Of a stretch of 34,171 nt of DNA, positions 17,488 to 26,360 are shown piece after piece. Numbering within the stretch: position 1 is the first letter of the stretch; each line of letters starts with the position of its first letter. Under the pieces are notes generated by a model. It made no database searches. It was not told the origin of the DNA and saw only the letters and a list, made by a program, of their open reading frames with translations. The translations under genes were made by a program, and so were the position numbers. The stretch covers positions 1 through 34,171 of the forward strand of contig CANHQJ010000033.1 in the NCBI GenBank assembly GCA_947462875.1, in the 5' to 3' direction. The stretch comes from Verrucomicrobiia bacterium (lineage in GTDB: Bacteria; Verrucomicrobiota; Verrucomicrobiia; Verrucomicrobiales; Akkermansiaceae).

Positions 17488-17513
17488 GGCAAGGGGGTGT
17501 TTGTAAAGAAAGA

Positions 17514-18546
17514 ATTGGCTGCACTCTTATCCGTGTGGGCTCCGCCAATAGCCCGGGAGTCACGGTGTTCGGTAGCCGTTCGAACACCCGGACCTTCACC
17601 ATCAATGATGGCGGGACCTTGCAGTTCAATTCAGGTACCATTGTGGCCTCGGGTTACAATCAGATGACGGCACCCACGTTGATCATCAACAGTGGTGGCA
17701 TTGTCACCAATGACGGCATTGCCACCAACAACGCCCTCAACAATGTGGAGTTGCACAATGGCACCTTGACCTCCACCACGGGGCATGTGGGCTCCACCTC
17801 CGGCATTCCTGTCTACGGCGCATGGAACCTCAACGGTTCGATCTTATCCACGGGAACCTCCACCATTTCCACGACAGCACCGGATCGCGGCTGGGTCATG
17901 CTGAAGGTCACGGGAGACACTACCACGAACTTCAATGTGACGGATGGAACCTTGACGGTATCCGCTCCGGTGGTGGACAACCCGACCGATGGAAACATCG
18001 GTTCTCTCTGCAAAACGGGCGATGGGAAATGTCAGCACGCTCACAGGAGCCTATGGATTGAGTTTTGCTGTGGTGGGCTTTAGCGATGTGGGTGCCGACA
18101 AGTGGGAAAAAGTCCTGAGTCCCACGAAAAAATACGTCTTCGATGAAACCACGGGAGTTCTCACGTTAATCACCAACGGCTATGCCTCATGGGCCGGAGT
18201 GAACGGCGCTGGTGCCAACCTGAATGATGATCATGACAATGACGGCGTGCCGAACGGCGTTGAGTATTTCCTCGGCGGACCAAGCGGCAATACCACGGGC
18301 TTTACGTCCTTGCCAGGCGTCACAAACACAGCAGGCACGCTGAGTGTCACCTGGGTGATGGGGGCAGGCTATGCCGGCGTGTATGGCACCGACTTCACGG
18401 TGGAAACGTCCGATACCCTCACGGGCTCGTGGACCACGGAAATCACACCGGGCAATGTCACCATTTCTGGCAGTAACGTGACCTACATCTTCCCCACACC
18501 GCTCGGCACGAAGAGATTCGTGCGACTGAAAGTGACGGGGCCGTAA
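17514..18546 (+). pseudogene. Decayed 3' remnant of a third beta-strand-repeat exported protein
   Basis: Homology to giant repeat proteins begins abruptly near 17514 (TLIRVGSANSPGVTVFG) with no signal peptide, and the frame is open only from 17472. The first part (17535-18083) is passenger-like sequence up to LCKTGDG, then shifts to nonsense. The second part in another frame (about 18030-18546) resumes with GLSFAVVGFSDVG and carries the C-terminal module: NDDHDNDGVPNGVEY and a final FVRLKVTGP. The repeat expected between the halves is missing, so an internal deletion around 18020-18040 probably caused the frameshift. A start at GTG 17535 would give a product without an export signal. Confidence 0.75.
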
Positions 18547-18590
18547 TGGCACGCTGCCAGTGTCGCGAACGACAACCACTCCTCTTTGCC

Positions 18591-18620
18591 CTCCAGCCTG
18601 TGTGCTGGAGAGCGATTTTT
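18591..18620 (+). terminator. Possible weak intrinsic terminator after the remnant gene
   Basis: CTCCAGC (18591-18597) and GCTGGAG (18604-18610) form a 7-bp stem with a 6-nt loop, followed by AGCGATTTTT. The gap before the T-run weakens the case. The position, between convergent genes, fits. Confidence 0.4.
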
Positions 18621-18640
18621 GTGATCACAGGATCAATTTA

Positions 18641-19819
18641 TCACATAGTCTTTCGAGAGCGGTACGCACTTGCCGACATGCCGGTCTCCCGTTTGAAAAA
18701 ATTGCTGAACTTCGCCATTTGGTCGTAACCGCAGAGGCGTGCGATGCGCTCGATGCTGAATACGGTTTGGCGCAAATATGACTTGGCTTGTTCTACACGG
18801 ACATGCCGGATTTCTTCACCCGGCGTGCGGCCGAACAATGCCGCAAAACGTTTGGAGAAGGTGTGCTGAGACATGGGTACGAGTTCCATCAGTTCATTGA
18901 CCGTGATGCCCTCGCACGCATGCTTCAGAATCCACTCGCGTGCCAGCAGCAAGGGGGCGTCAGGAGATTGAGCAGAAACCGTCGATTGCCGTATCGTCAC
19001 GGGCGGTGGCGAGATCGCCACTTTGCGTGAGGCCAAGGGTCGTCCTTGCAGCAAATCAAGCACCATGACAAGTGCCGCGCTGCCGATCAATTGCCCGGGT
19101 TGGGAAATGGTGGAAATGCCCGGGTGCCCCATTTGCGCTTCACGCAAGTCGCCCATCCCCATCACAGCCAGCCCATGCGGTATCGCCATGTTCGCCGCAT
19201 CGGCCACATCGCAGACGAGACGCGCCAACACATCATCCTCGCAACAAACGACCGCTGGCAAGGTGAGGCCTTTGAGGAAGCGTGAGAGCCGGGATTTGAT
19301 TTTTACGGGGATTTTTGAGAGTCGGACCTTGCCTCCGCGCAGCTTGCCCGTCTCGAAACTGATGGTTTTCATTCCTGCGAGCTGGCATCTGGAGAAAAAT
19401 TCTTCCCTATGCTTGGTATGCAGTGCGCTCGCTGCGGTGGCCCAGCCGACATAGGCTGCATTCTTGCGCCCGAGCTCGATTACGTGATCTATCACTTGTT
19501 GTCGCACTATTTCACCGTCAAAACCCACGCATGGCATGATTTCTTCGGGCCACTCACCGTTGGTATTGACCACTTTGATCCCTTTGCGCAGCAGCTCCTC
19601 CACCCACCGGTCATCACGATCCAGCCACACAATCGCTCCGTCAAAATCCATCGCGTGCCCGGTCAATGGTTGGGGGTCACCATAGGTGTAGCCGATGTCG
19701 ATCAACTCCACGCCGGGGAGCCGGACGGCATGATCGATGGCCCCCTGCGTCAACCGCAGGGCATACTCACCTTCGGTGGGCATGATCATCGCTATGCGCA
19801 AGTGTTTTGCACGTTTCAC
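18641..19819 (-). CDS. XylR-like transcription regulator: PBP fold plus AraC HTH (second copy)
   Basis: A 392-residue regulator with the same layout as the gene at 5877-7055 but clearly diverged. An N-terminal ligand-binding fold (about residues 7-280) shows IAMIMPTEGEY, MDFDGAIVWLD and LAVMGMGD. A C-terminal AraC domain (about 290-390) ends MAKFSNFFKRETGMSASAY. The likely ligand is a small molecule such as a sugar, by analogy with XylR. It is divergent from the second giant repeat protein, with 161 bp between starts, and probably controls it. It faces the pseudogene remnant on the other side. Confidence 0.9.
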   Translation of the reverse strand: MKRAKHLRIAMIMPTEGEYALRLTQGAIDHAVRLPGVELIDIGYTYGDPQPLTGHAMDFDGAIVWLDRDDRWVEELLRKGIKVVNTNGEWPEEIMPCVGFDGEIVRQQVIDHVIELGRKNAAYVGWATAASALHTKHREEFFSRCQLAGMKTISFETGKLRGGKVRLSKIPVKIKSRLSRFLKGLTLPAVVCCEDDVLARLVCDVADAANMAIPHGLAVMGMGDLREAQMGHPGISTISQPGQLIGSAALVMVLDLLQGRPLASRKVAISPPPVTIRQSTVSAQSPDAPLLLAREWILKHACEGITVNELMELVPMSQHTFSKRFAALFGRTPGEEIRHVRVEQAKSYLRQTVFSIERIARLCGYDQMAKFSNFFKRETGMSASAYRSRKTM

Positions 19820-19891
19820 CGTGGCACTCTAGCCAACCATGCGACCGAGTGCAATTCAGAAAACGTAAAATGAAATCTCAGAACCTAAAAA

Positions 19892-19920
19892 TTGCCCAAA
19901 AAATTCTTCTTCCGTATCAT
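19892..19920 (+). promoter_or_regulatory. Candidate sigma70-type promoter of the second giant repeat protein
   Basis: TTGCCC (19892-19897; four of six to TTGACA) and TATCAT (19915-19920; five of six to TATAAT) are separated by 17 bp. Initiation a few bases further on would leave a leader of about 55 nt before the ATG at 19981. The GTGTAA motif of the first unit is not found here, so the operators of the two units may differ. Confidence 0.42.
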
Positions 19921-19980
19921 AAGTATAAGCAACACGTACCTTATCTATTCTTCCAGCCATACCTGAACCCCTTGCAATTC

Positions 19981-22900
19981 ATGAAAAACCGTTTCTCACG
20001 CACAACACTTGGTCTGCTATCAACGATCACTTTGTCTCTCACCTCCGTTCATGCTGTCAGCGGCACCTGGAGTGCCACCACCGGCTCACCCGCCAGTTGG
20101 GCCACTGCTTCCAACTGGGGCGGTACTGCCAACGTCGGCAACACCGCAGGTGATGTGGTGACGATCACCGCCAACATCACGGGTACAACCGCCTACACGA
20201 TCAGCCTCAATGGCAACCGCACGATGGGCAGACTCATTCTTGGCGATGTCACAGACTCTAGTTCGGCCTACACGCTTGCGGTCGGCACCCCGACCACATC
20301 GGCACTGGTCTTTGATCAGCCCGGCACCGGCACGGCGTTTCTTCAGACGGTGGGAACCGGCACAGGCACTACGGGTGGCAATACCATTTCGGCGTTGGTG
20401 AGCCTCAATGATACTCTGAGAATGTATGGCAACCATAACATCGCCACCACGATGTCTGGCGTAATATCGGGCTCTTTCGGACTGGAAATTGATAATGACG
20501 ATGGCGTCACGGCTGCGGGTCCGGCTATGGGGATCTCTCAATTTAACTTTTCGGCAGCCAATACGTTCAGCGGTGGTGTCACCATTGATGACGCACGTGC
20601 GGCGATTACCAACGCGGCGGGCTTTGGCACTGGCACAGTGACCGTGAACAATGGTGGGGGCGCCTGGATCAATGCGAGCAGCTTGACCATCGCCAATTCG
20701 TTCAATCTCAGCGGCACGGGGTGGTTGGAAGGCAACGGCTATCTGGGCACCATTCGTATTGGTAGCAACACCATATTCAGTGGCAATATCACACTTTCTG
20801 GAATAGCGGGCGACTCCTCTGGCACAGCCCCAGATGCCAGCCTCTTCCCACTTGCCGCCTCTTCCACTGCGGTAGCCGCGACGGTCAATGGCACCGTCTC
20901 CGGTGGCGATTTGCTCCTCGGCTCGTTGAGCGTTGACACTGGCGCGACGACCTGGACTGGCAACGAGACGTTGACACTCAACGCCGCCAATTCATACGGT
21001 GACACAATCATCAAACCCCTGGACCTCCCCACCAGCGGTCAGATCGCACTCTCCATCGGCGGTGCCACCACCAATACCACCGCCACTCTCGGCAGCGGTG
21101 ATGTTTATTTGATCGGCGGCAAAGGAGGCAAGATCGCGGCACTGAGGATTTTCCGTGGAAACGGCTATACTCTGACACAAAACATTCAGACACTCACTAA
21201 CGGTGGCACGGTCAACAAGACCGCCTTGATCGCTGATGTCACCGGCACCGGCTTGACCCTCAATGGAAAGTCGGTGCAGGTCACCGAGCAGGTGCGGCTT
21301 GGTGGAAATGCGAATGGTACCACCCTTACCATTGACAGCGGTTCTTCGGTCAGTGCGGATCAGTTTTTCACCGGCAACGCAGCGAATAACTCCACCACTG
21401 TGAACCAAACCGGTGGCACTGTGACCGTATCCAGTGAAGTGCGAGTCGCGCATTTCGCTACGGAAACGTCGGTCTGGAACATGAGCGGTGGCACCCTCAC
21501 TCTCACTGGCACACCTACAAGCAACCCCTACTTTACCACGGGAACGAATGAGGACAGCATTGGCAAGGGCACACTCTACATCGGCATCGATGGTCAGGGA
21601 ACTTTTCAGCAGACGGGTGGTGTGGTGAATGCCGCAGCCGTTGTCCTGGACAATCGTACCAACAACATTTCCGGCACCAACATGGCCACCGGCATTGATT
21701 TGTATAATCTGAACGGCGGCACGCTGAATCTTGGCTCGCCCACTTCCACATGGGGCATCCAAGGCAACGCGAGTTCCCAGTTTGTGTTTGGCGGCGGCAC
21801 TCTCAAAGTCGGTGCGTCCCTGCCCATCACGGTGGCCATGAGCGCCAATGACACCGGTTCGGTGCTCGATACCAACGGCTTCACTGTGACTCTGCAAAGT
21901 GGCATCGCTGGCACGGGCGCTCTCGCGTTGACCGATAGCACCAACACCACGGGCAAGGTGGTGTTCGATCTCTCCAGCAATGCCACCGTGACAGCCGCCC
22001 TCTCGGGCACGCGATCGGTGGAAAAGACCGGCACTGGCTTGCTGACCCTGGCTGGTGCCAATACCTACAACGGTGCTACCTCGGTCACCGCAGGTGGCTT
22101 GCGCCTCACGGGCTCCGTGACCAGTGATGTGACGGTGGATGGTGCCGCGTTGTGGACGGGTGGGGCGATCACGGGGAATTTGAGCGTGGCACCCACCACG
22201 AATGGCACGGTCGTTTATGCCGGCGTGCCGACTGCCGTGACTGGCAATCTGACATTTGGCGCGGCGAGCCTCAATAAGGTGAATCCGGTAGGCAATGGCG
22301 TGCCGGCCAACGGCACGTATCCTCTCATCACCTTCACCGGCGCGTTGACCGGTGGTCTGGGAAATCTGCAGATCGACCCCGCTATCGTGCCGCTATACCG
22401 TCAGACCTTCGGCCTCACCGCGTCTGCTAACAGCATCGACCTCACCGTTTCCGGCACCAGTCTATCGCTCGTCTGGAACGGCGTGGGTGCGGGCGCGGGC
22501 ACATGGGATGTGGCCAGCTCCACCACTTGGGCAAGCGGTGAAAAATTCTTTGCCAGCGATACCGTGACATTCAATGACAGCGCAGCCTCCGCGGCCCTCG
22601 GCAACGCATCGTTCACCACCAATCTCACCAATTCCCTTGATAACGACTTGGTCTTTTCGGCCAAGACGGCGGGTGTGGGCGGGGAAGCCGTATCGATCCG
22701 ATACGTCGTGCCTACCGAAGTGGAGCAACCATTGAGCGTCGATGTCACGGGTAGTGCCATTACGGTCAATCTCGCCACCGATGCCGGAGGTTTTGTCATC
22801 ACCGTCGCATCCGAGGTCAAAGCTGCCATCGAAGGGAATGTCGCGGCCAATGCCCTGGTAAGCGTGGTGGATGCCGGCGCCGATAACGGCACAGGCTTTG

Positions 22901-25518
22901 TGGCTGCCTTGCCACAGACATTTTTGAATTTGGCTACCGTGGAAACGGTCGCCATTCCCACCGATGTCATCGTATCCCCGACTGCGATGACCTTCGCCAA
23001 CAATGCGCTCGATTATCAGATCGATGGCCCTGGCTCGATCAGTGGCAGCGGTGGTTTGCTTAAATCCGGCACAGCAAGGGTGACCATCAATTCCACCAAT
23101 AGCTATAGTGGAAACACGGTCATCGCCAAAGGTGTGTTGGTCGCAGGAGCCAGCAATGCGCTCGGAACGGGTGGCATCATTTTTGGCGATGCCACGACCT
23201 TGGCGGCCGACACCTGCACACTTTCGCTGGCAACAGGACCGCTCACTCTATCCAATCCGACCATCGCGGTAGCTGACACCTGCCTCAACGCCCGTATCAT
23301 CAGCACCGGCGGTACCATCAACAACACCACGATCACCAAAAAAGGTGCGGGCAAGTTGACCATCGGCCACCCAACGGTTACCAGTACGATCACCAACTAC
23401 ATCACAGGCACCTCCAGCGTGTTAGTGGAGCAGGGAAATATCGCCTTCAGCTCGATGAGCGCCATGGCGAACAACATACCTGTCACCCTAGGCAACAGCA
23501 ATTCGGGATCGGTCAACACCGTGTTGGAAATGCCAGTGAACGGAACGGCTACCGGTGATGCAACCACACTCACCGCCGCCATTACTTTGGGAACTTTGGG
23601 CGTGGGAGATACCTCGCAGGCAATCCTTCGCTATGTCGGGTCAGGAGCCAGCGGTGCCTCCGCTTCACTTGCAGGTACGATCAACCTCAATGGGCGAGAC
23701 CTCTATTTGGAAAATACCTCACATATCACGGGCATCCCGCCGTTAGGGACAGCCGCGCGCCTCTGCAACTATACTGCTAGGATCTCAGGTGCCGGCGATG
23801 TCCACGTGCGTTGCGGCACGAACATCGACGGTACTTTCAATGCGACACCGCGCTGCCGCATCACCAACGCCTCCAATGACTGGGTGGGGGATCTTTATGT
23901 GGATACCGGCATGGTGCAAATTGGCAATGGCTCCGCTGGCACCGCTCTCACCGCGATTCCCAACACTTCTGTCATTCGACTGTCCGCAGGCACCCGATTA
24001 GGCCTTGGGGGTGCCAGTGAAACGGTGGCAGGATTGGTCGGAGGCGGGGCTTCAGGTTCTCTTCCTGCCGCCATTATCAATAACAATACGGGCGGTGGTG
24101 GACTAAGCACTTTAACGCTCTCAGGCACTGGAGACTATGTCTATGATGGCACCATCGCCGATGAAAACGCCACCCGTGGCTTCGTGATTGTCAAAAGCGG
24201 CAGTGGCACGCAGACATTCAACGGGCCGGGTACCTACACCGGTATCAACAATGGTGCCACGCCTACTGTGGCCACCGTATCCATGAACATCACCGGCGGC
24301 ACGGTCGCCGTCGGCCACGACACGGCACTGGGTGCCGGTGCGGTGAATCTCAACAGTGCCACCGGGACGCTGCGTTCCGCGGATGCGAATGCCCGCACTC
24401 TGGCCAACCCGGTGACATACTCGACCAATTTCACTCTCGGTAGCCCCACCACAGGAAATCTGCTGTTCACCGGACCTGTCAATGTCGGCAGCGGGGCCAA
24501 GGATTTCAAGGTCCTGAATGCCGTCACGGAGTTCAGCGGGATCATCTCCGGTGGCGGAACTCTCATCCGCAGCAAGAGCGGTCCCGGCACACTCATTTTC
24601 AGTGGTGCCAACACCTACCCTGGCACTACTGCCGTCAACGAGGGCACTCTGTTGGTCAATAACGCCAGCGGCAGCGGCACAGGTACTACTGCCGTCACCG
24701 TGGCCGAAGCAGCAACGCTCGGAGGTTCCGGTACGATCAGCGGCGCTGTGACCACCAGCGGTCCCACGGCGAAGATCGCCCCGGGCAACTCGACGGGTGC
24801 GCTCACCATCGGCAGTCTCGACCTGAGCGCGGGCGGATCGGTAGCCATCGAGATTGACGACGCCTCCACGCCCAAGAACGACAAGCTCGTCATCACCGGC
24901 ACTGCTGCCAACAGTCTGAATGTCACCGGTGCCACCCTAAACATCTCTGTGACCGGCACGCCCACCCAATCGGTCTATGTGCTGGCTTCCTGTCCGACGG
25001 GCGCCCTCACCGGCACCTTTGCAACTGTCACGGGAATACCTTCCGACTACGTGCTGGTATACAACTACAACGACGGTGTCAGTGCCAACAACATCGCCTT
25101 GGTTGACAAATACATGGGCTGGCTCGGCGGCTATCCGGTGATTACCGGTGCCAATCGTTCTCCGGATGTGGACTATGACAACGACGGACTGGATAACGGC
25201 ATCGAGTTCATGATCGGCGCTGATCCCACCGTATCCACGGGGGCGGCGACGCCCGGTTATCCGGTTGGCACGCCCAGCGGTGGCAATTTCGTCTATAGCT
25301 TCAAACGCAGCGCGGCATCGAAGATCTACCCGGTGACCGTGGAAACCAGTGTCGATTTGGTAAACTGGCCACTCGCGAAAGCCTACTTGATTCCCACGGT
25401 GGATGGCACCACAGGAGATGTCACTGTGTCTGGCGAGACCGTCACCGTGACCATTCCGATGGCGCCGGACGCGCGGAAGTTTGTCCGTGTCAGTGCGGCG
25501 ATTCCTTTCAATCCCTGA
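19981..25518 (+). CDS. Second giant exported beta-strand-repeat protein with inserted phage-like domain
   Basis: An exported protein of 1845 residues. The open frame begins at 19807, but ATG 19981 starts a clean signal peptide (MKNRFSRTTLGLLSTITLSL, cleavage after SVHA). Trp-rich starter motifs lie near residues 27 and 828, and repeats of the GTGLLTLAGANTYNGATSV type follow, as in the first giant protein. Residues about 884-984 (NSLDNDLVFSAKTAG to TGFVAAL) differ in character and resemble a module seen in phage structural proteins. They interrupt a normal repeat. The C-terminus has DVDYDNDGLDNGIEF and ends near FVRVSAAIPFNP, matching the shared C-terminal module. No beta-barrel or PEP-CTERM anchor is seen. 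The stop overlaps the convergent gene at 25508 by 11 bp. Confidence 0.87.
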   Translation: MKNRFSRTTLGLLSTITLSLTSVHAVSGTWSATTGSPASWATASNWGGTANVGNTAGDVVTITANITGTTAYTISLNGNRTMGRLILGDVTDSSSAYTLAVGTPTTSALVFDQPGTGTAFLQTVGTGTGTTGGNTISALVSLNDTLRMYGNHNIATTMSGVISGSFGLEIDNDDGVTAAGPAMGISQFNFSAANTFSGGVTIDDARAAITNAAGFGTGTVTVNNGGGAWINASSLTIANSFNLSGTGWLEGNGYLGTIRIGSNTIFSGNITLSGIAGDSSGTAPDASLFPLAASSTAVAATVNGTVSGGDLLLGSLSVDTGATTWTGNETLTLNAANSYGDTIIKPLDLPTSGQIALSIGGATTNTTATLGSGDVYLIGGKGGKIAALRIFRGNGYTLTQNIQTLTNGGTVNKTALIADVTGTGLTLNGKSVQVTEQVRLGGNANGTTLTIDSGSSVSADQFFTGNAANNSTTVNQTGGTVTVSSEVRVAHFATETSVWNMSGGTLTLTGTPTSNPYFTTGTNEDSIGKGTLYIGIDGQGTFQQTGGVVNAAAVVLDNRTNNISGTNMATGIDLYNLNGGTLNLGSPTSTWGIQGNASSQFVFGGGTLKVGASLPITVAMSANDTGSVLDTNGFTVTLQSGIAGTGALALTDSTNTTGKVVFDLSSNATVTAALSGTRSVEKTGTGLLTLAGANTYNGATSVTAGGLRLTGSVTSDVTVDGAALWTGGAITGNLSVAPTTNGTVVYAGVPTAVTGNLTFGAASLNKVNPVGNGVPANGTYPLITFTGALTGGLGNLQIDPAIVPLYRQTFGLTASANSIDLTVSGTSLSLVWNGVGAGAGTWDVASSTTWASGEKFFASDTVTFNDSAASAALGNASFTTNLTNSLDNDLVFSAKTAGVGGEAVSIRYVVPTEVEQPLSVDVTGSAITVNLATDAGGFVITVASEVKAAIEGNVAANALVSVVDAGADNGTGFVAALPQTFLNLATVETVAIPTDVIVSPTAMTFANNALDYQIDGPGSISGSGGLLKSGTARVTINSTNSYSGNTVIAKGVLVAGASNALGTGGIIFGDATTLAADTCTLSLATGPLTLSNPTIAVADTCLNARIISTGGTINNTTITKKGAGKLTIGHPTVTSTITNYITGTSSVLVEQGNIAFSSMSAMANNIPVTLGNSNSGSVNTVLEMPVNGTATGDATTLTAAITLGTLGVGDTSQAILRYVGSGASGASASLAGTINLNGRDLYLENTSHITGIPPLGTAARLCNYTARISGAGDVHVRCGTNIDGTFNATPRCRITNASNDWVGDLYVDTGMVQIGNGSAGTALTAIPNTSVIRLSAGTRLGLGGASETVAGLVGGGASGSLPAAIINNNTGGGGLSTLTLSGTGDYVYDGTIADENATRGFVIVKSGSGTQTFNGPGTYTGINNGATPTVATVSMNITGGTVAVGHDTALGAGAVNLNSATGTLRSADANARTLANPVTYSTNFTLGSPTTGNLLFTGPVNVGSGAKDFKVLNAVTEFSGIISGGGTLIRSKSGPGTLIFSGANTYPGTTAVNEGTLLVNNASGSGTGTTAVTVAEAATLGGSGTISGAVTTSGPTAKIAPGNSTGALTIGSLDLSAGGSVAIEIDDASTPKNDKLVITGTAANSLNVTGATLNISVTGTPTQSVYVLASCPTGALTGTFATVTGIPSDYVLVYNYNDGVSANNIALVDKYMGWLGGYPVITGANRSPDVDYDNDGLDNGIEFMIGADPTVSTGAATPGYPVGTPSGGNFVYSFKRSAASKIYPVTVETSVDLVNWPLAKAYLIPTVDGTTGDVTVSGETVTVTIPMAPDARKFVRVSAAIPFNP

Positions 25519-25801
25519 TGTTCGTGTCATCCGGTTCGGGCGGATCCGGGGATTTTTCAGGTGTGTTTGTCATTTCAGCCGTTGGTGCGTCGCCGATGGG
25601 TGGGAGCGGATTGCCCACCATGTGGCCGATGACAAAAGCGAGAAAGCCGACGCATCCCATCAGCCCGAGAAACACCATCAGCACCACGCCGAGCGGTGGA
25701 TGGAATCGCGGGTGAATGCCACGGCGCGAAAATTTCCAGCTCACCCCCAGGGCCAACAGTGTGCCGAGAATGATCGTGATCAAAAATGCTTGTTGGTTCA
25801 T
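25508..25801 (-). CDS. Small two-helix membrane protein, unknown function
   Basis: A 97-residue protein with two hydrophobic segments (about 6-24, FLITIILGTLLALGVSW; about 36-63, GVVLMVFLGLMGCVGFLAFVI) and a hydrophilic Pro/Asp/Glu-rich tail. No family is recognised. It lies 12 bp after the NusG-like gene and ends the long minus-strand run, overlapping the convergent giant gene by 11 bp. The operon position and regular hydrophobic pattern support a real gene. Confidence 0.6.
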   Translation of the reverse strand: MNQQAFLITIILGTLLALGVSWKFSRRGIHPRFHPPLGVVLMVFLGLMGCVGFLAFVIGHMVGNPLPPIGDAPTAEMTNTPEKSPDPPEPDDTNIRD

Positions 25802-25813
25802 ATGCGGATTTTT

Positions 25814-26359
25814 CTAGGGAGAGTGTTGATCGGGTAGCGGCCGGCGTGGCAGCAGCAGGGAAAACAAATCAATGTCGATCATCTGTGGCTGGCCGAGGAA
25901 TTCCAGCAATACCTTCACCCGCTCGATGCCTGGCATCACCTCCACCACGGAACCCTTCAGGCCTTGCAGCGGGCCGTGGGCCAGCTCGACCTCATCGCCT
26001 TTTTCAAAACGAGGCTTCACCGTAAGAACGTCGTTCTGCGAGTTCTCCTGCCATGTTTCCCTCATCTCGTCCACGAACCACTGCGGCACCGGCGGGATCA
26101 GGCTGCCGAATTTCACAAAGCCACGCACTCCCTGGCAGTAGCCCACAGCGCGTTGCCGTTCCACTAACGGAAAACGCGCCAACACATAGCCGGGGAACAA
26201 GGCCTCCTCCCACCAGATCTTGCCGCGGCGTGTCGCCTTGCGATAGCGCAGCATGGGGCAAAACACCTCCACTCCCTCCAGTTCACGCAAATGCTGGGCC
26301 GCCAGGCGCTCGCGCTTGGTCTGGGTCCGCACCACATACCACTGAGGTTCCTCTGTCAT
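25814..26359 (-). CDS. NusG/RfaH-family transcription elongation factor (specialised paralogue)
   Basis: A 181-residue protein with an N-terminal NGN domain (WYVVRTQTKRERLAAQHL at about 7-24, FPGYVLARF near 55-63, VRGFVKFG near 78-85) and a C-terminal KOW motif (FEKGDEVELAHGPLQGLKGS, about 118-137). Such proteins bind RNA polymerase at the clamp. Genuine NusG usually sits beside secE/rpl genes, which are absent here, so this is more likely an RfaH/LoaP-like paralogue acting on particular long operons, often for polysaccharide. The target is not visible; only one small gene follows. It starts one nucleotide after the GbsR-type stop codon, suggesting coupling. Confidence 0.85.
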   Translation of the reverse strand: MTEEPQWYVVRTQTKRERLAAQHLRELEGVEVFCPMLRYRKATRRGKIWWEEALFPGYVLARFPLVERQRAVGYCQGVRGFVKFGSLIPPVPQWFVDEMRETWQENSQNDVLTVKPRFEKGDEVELAHGPLQGLKGSVVEVMPGIERVKVLLEFLGQPQMIDIDLFSLLLPRRPLPDQHSP

Positions 26360-26360
26360 G

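Noticed and set aside
19807-19980. 58-residue N-terminal extension of the second giant protein
   Set aside because: It would bury the signal peptide inside the protein and overlap the regulator start and the probable promoter.
7551-25518. Tandem repeats in the giant genes read as CRISPR or satellite DNA
   Set aside because: The repetition is at protein level, degenerate at DNA level and without regular spacers; it reflects beta-strand repeats in coding sequence.
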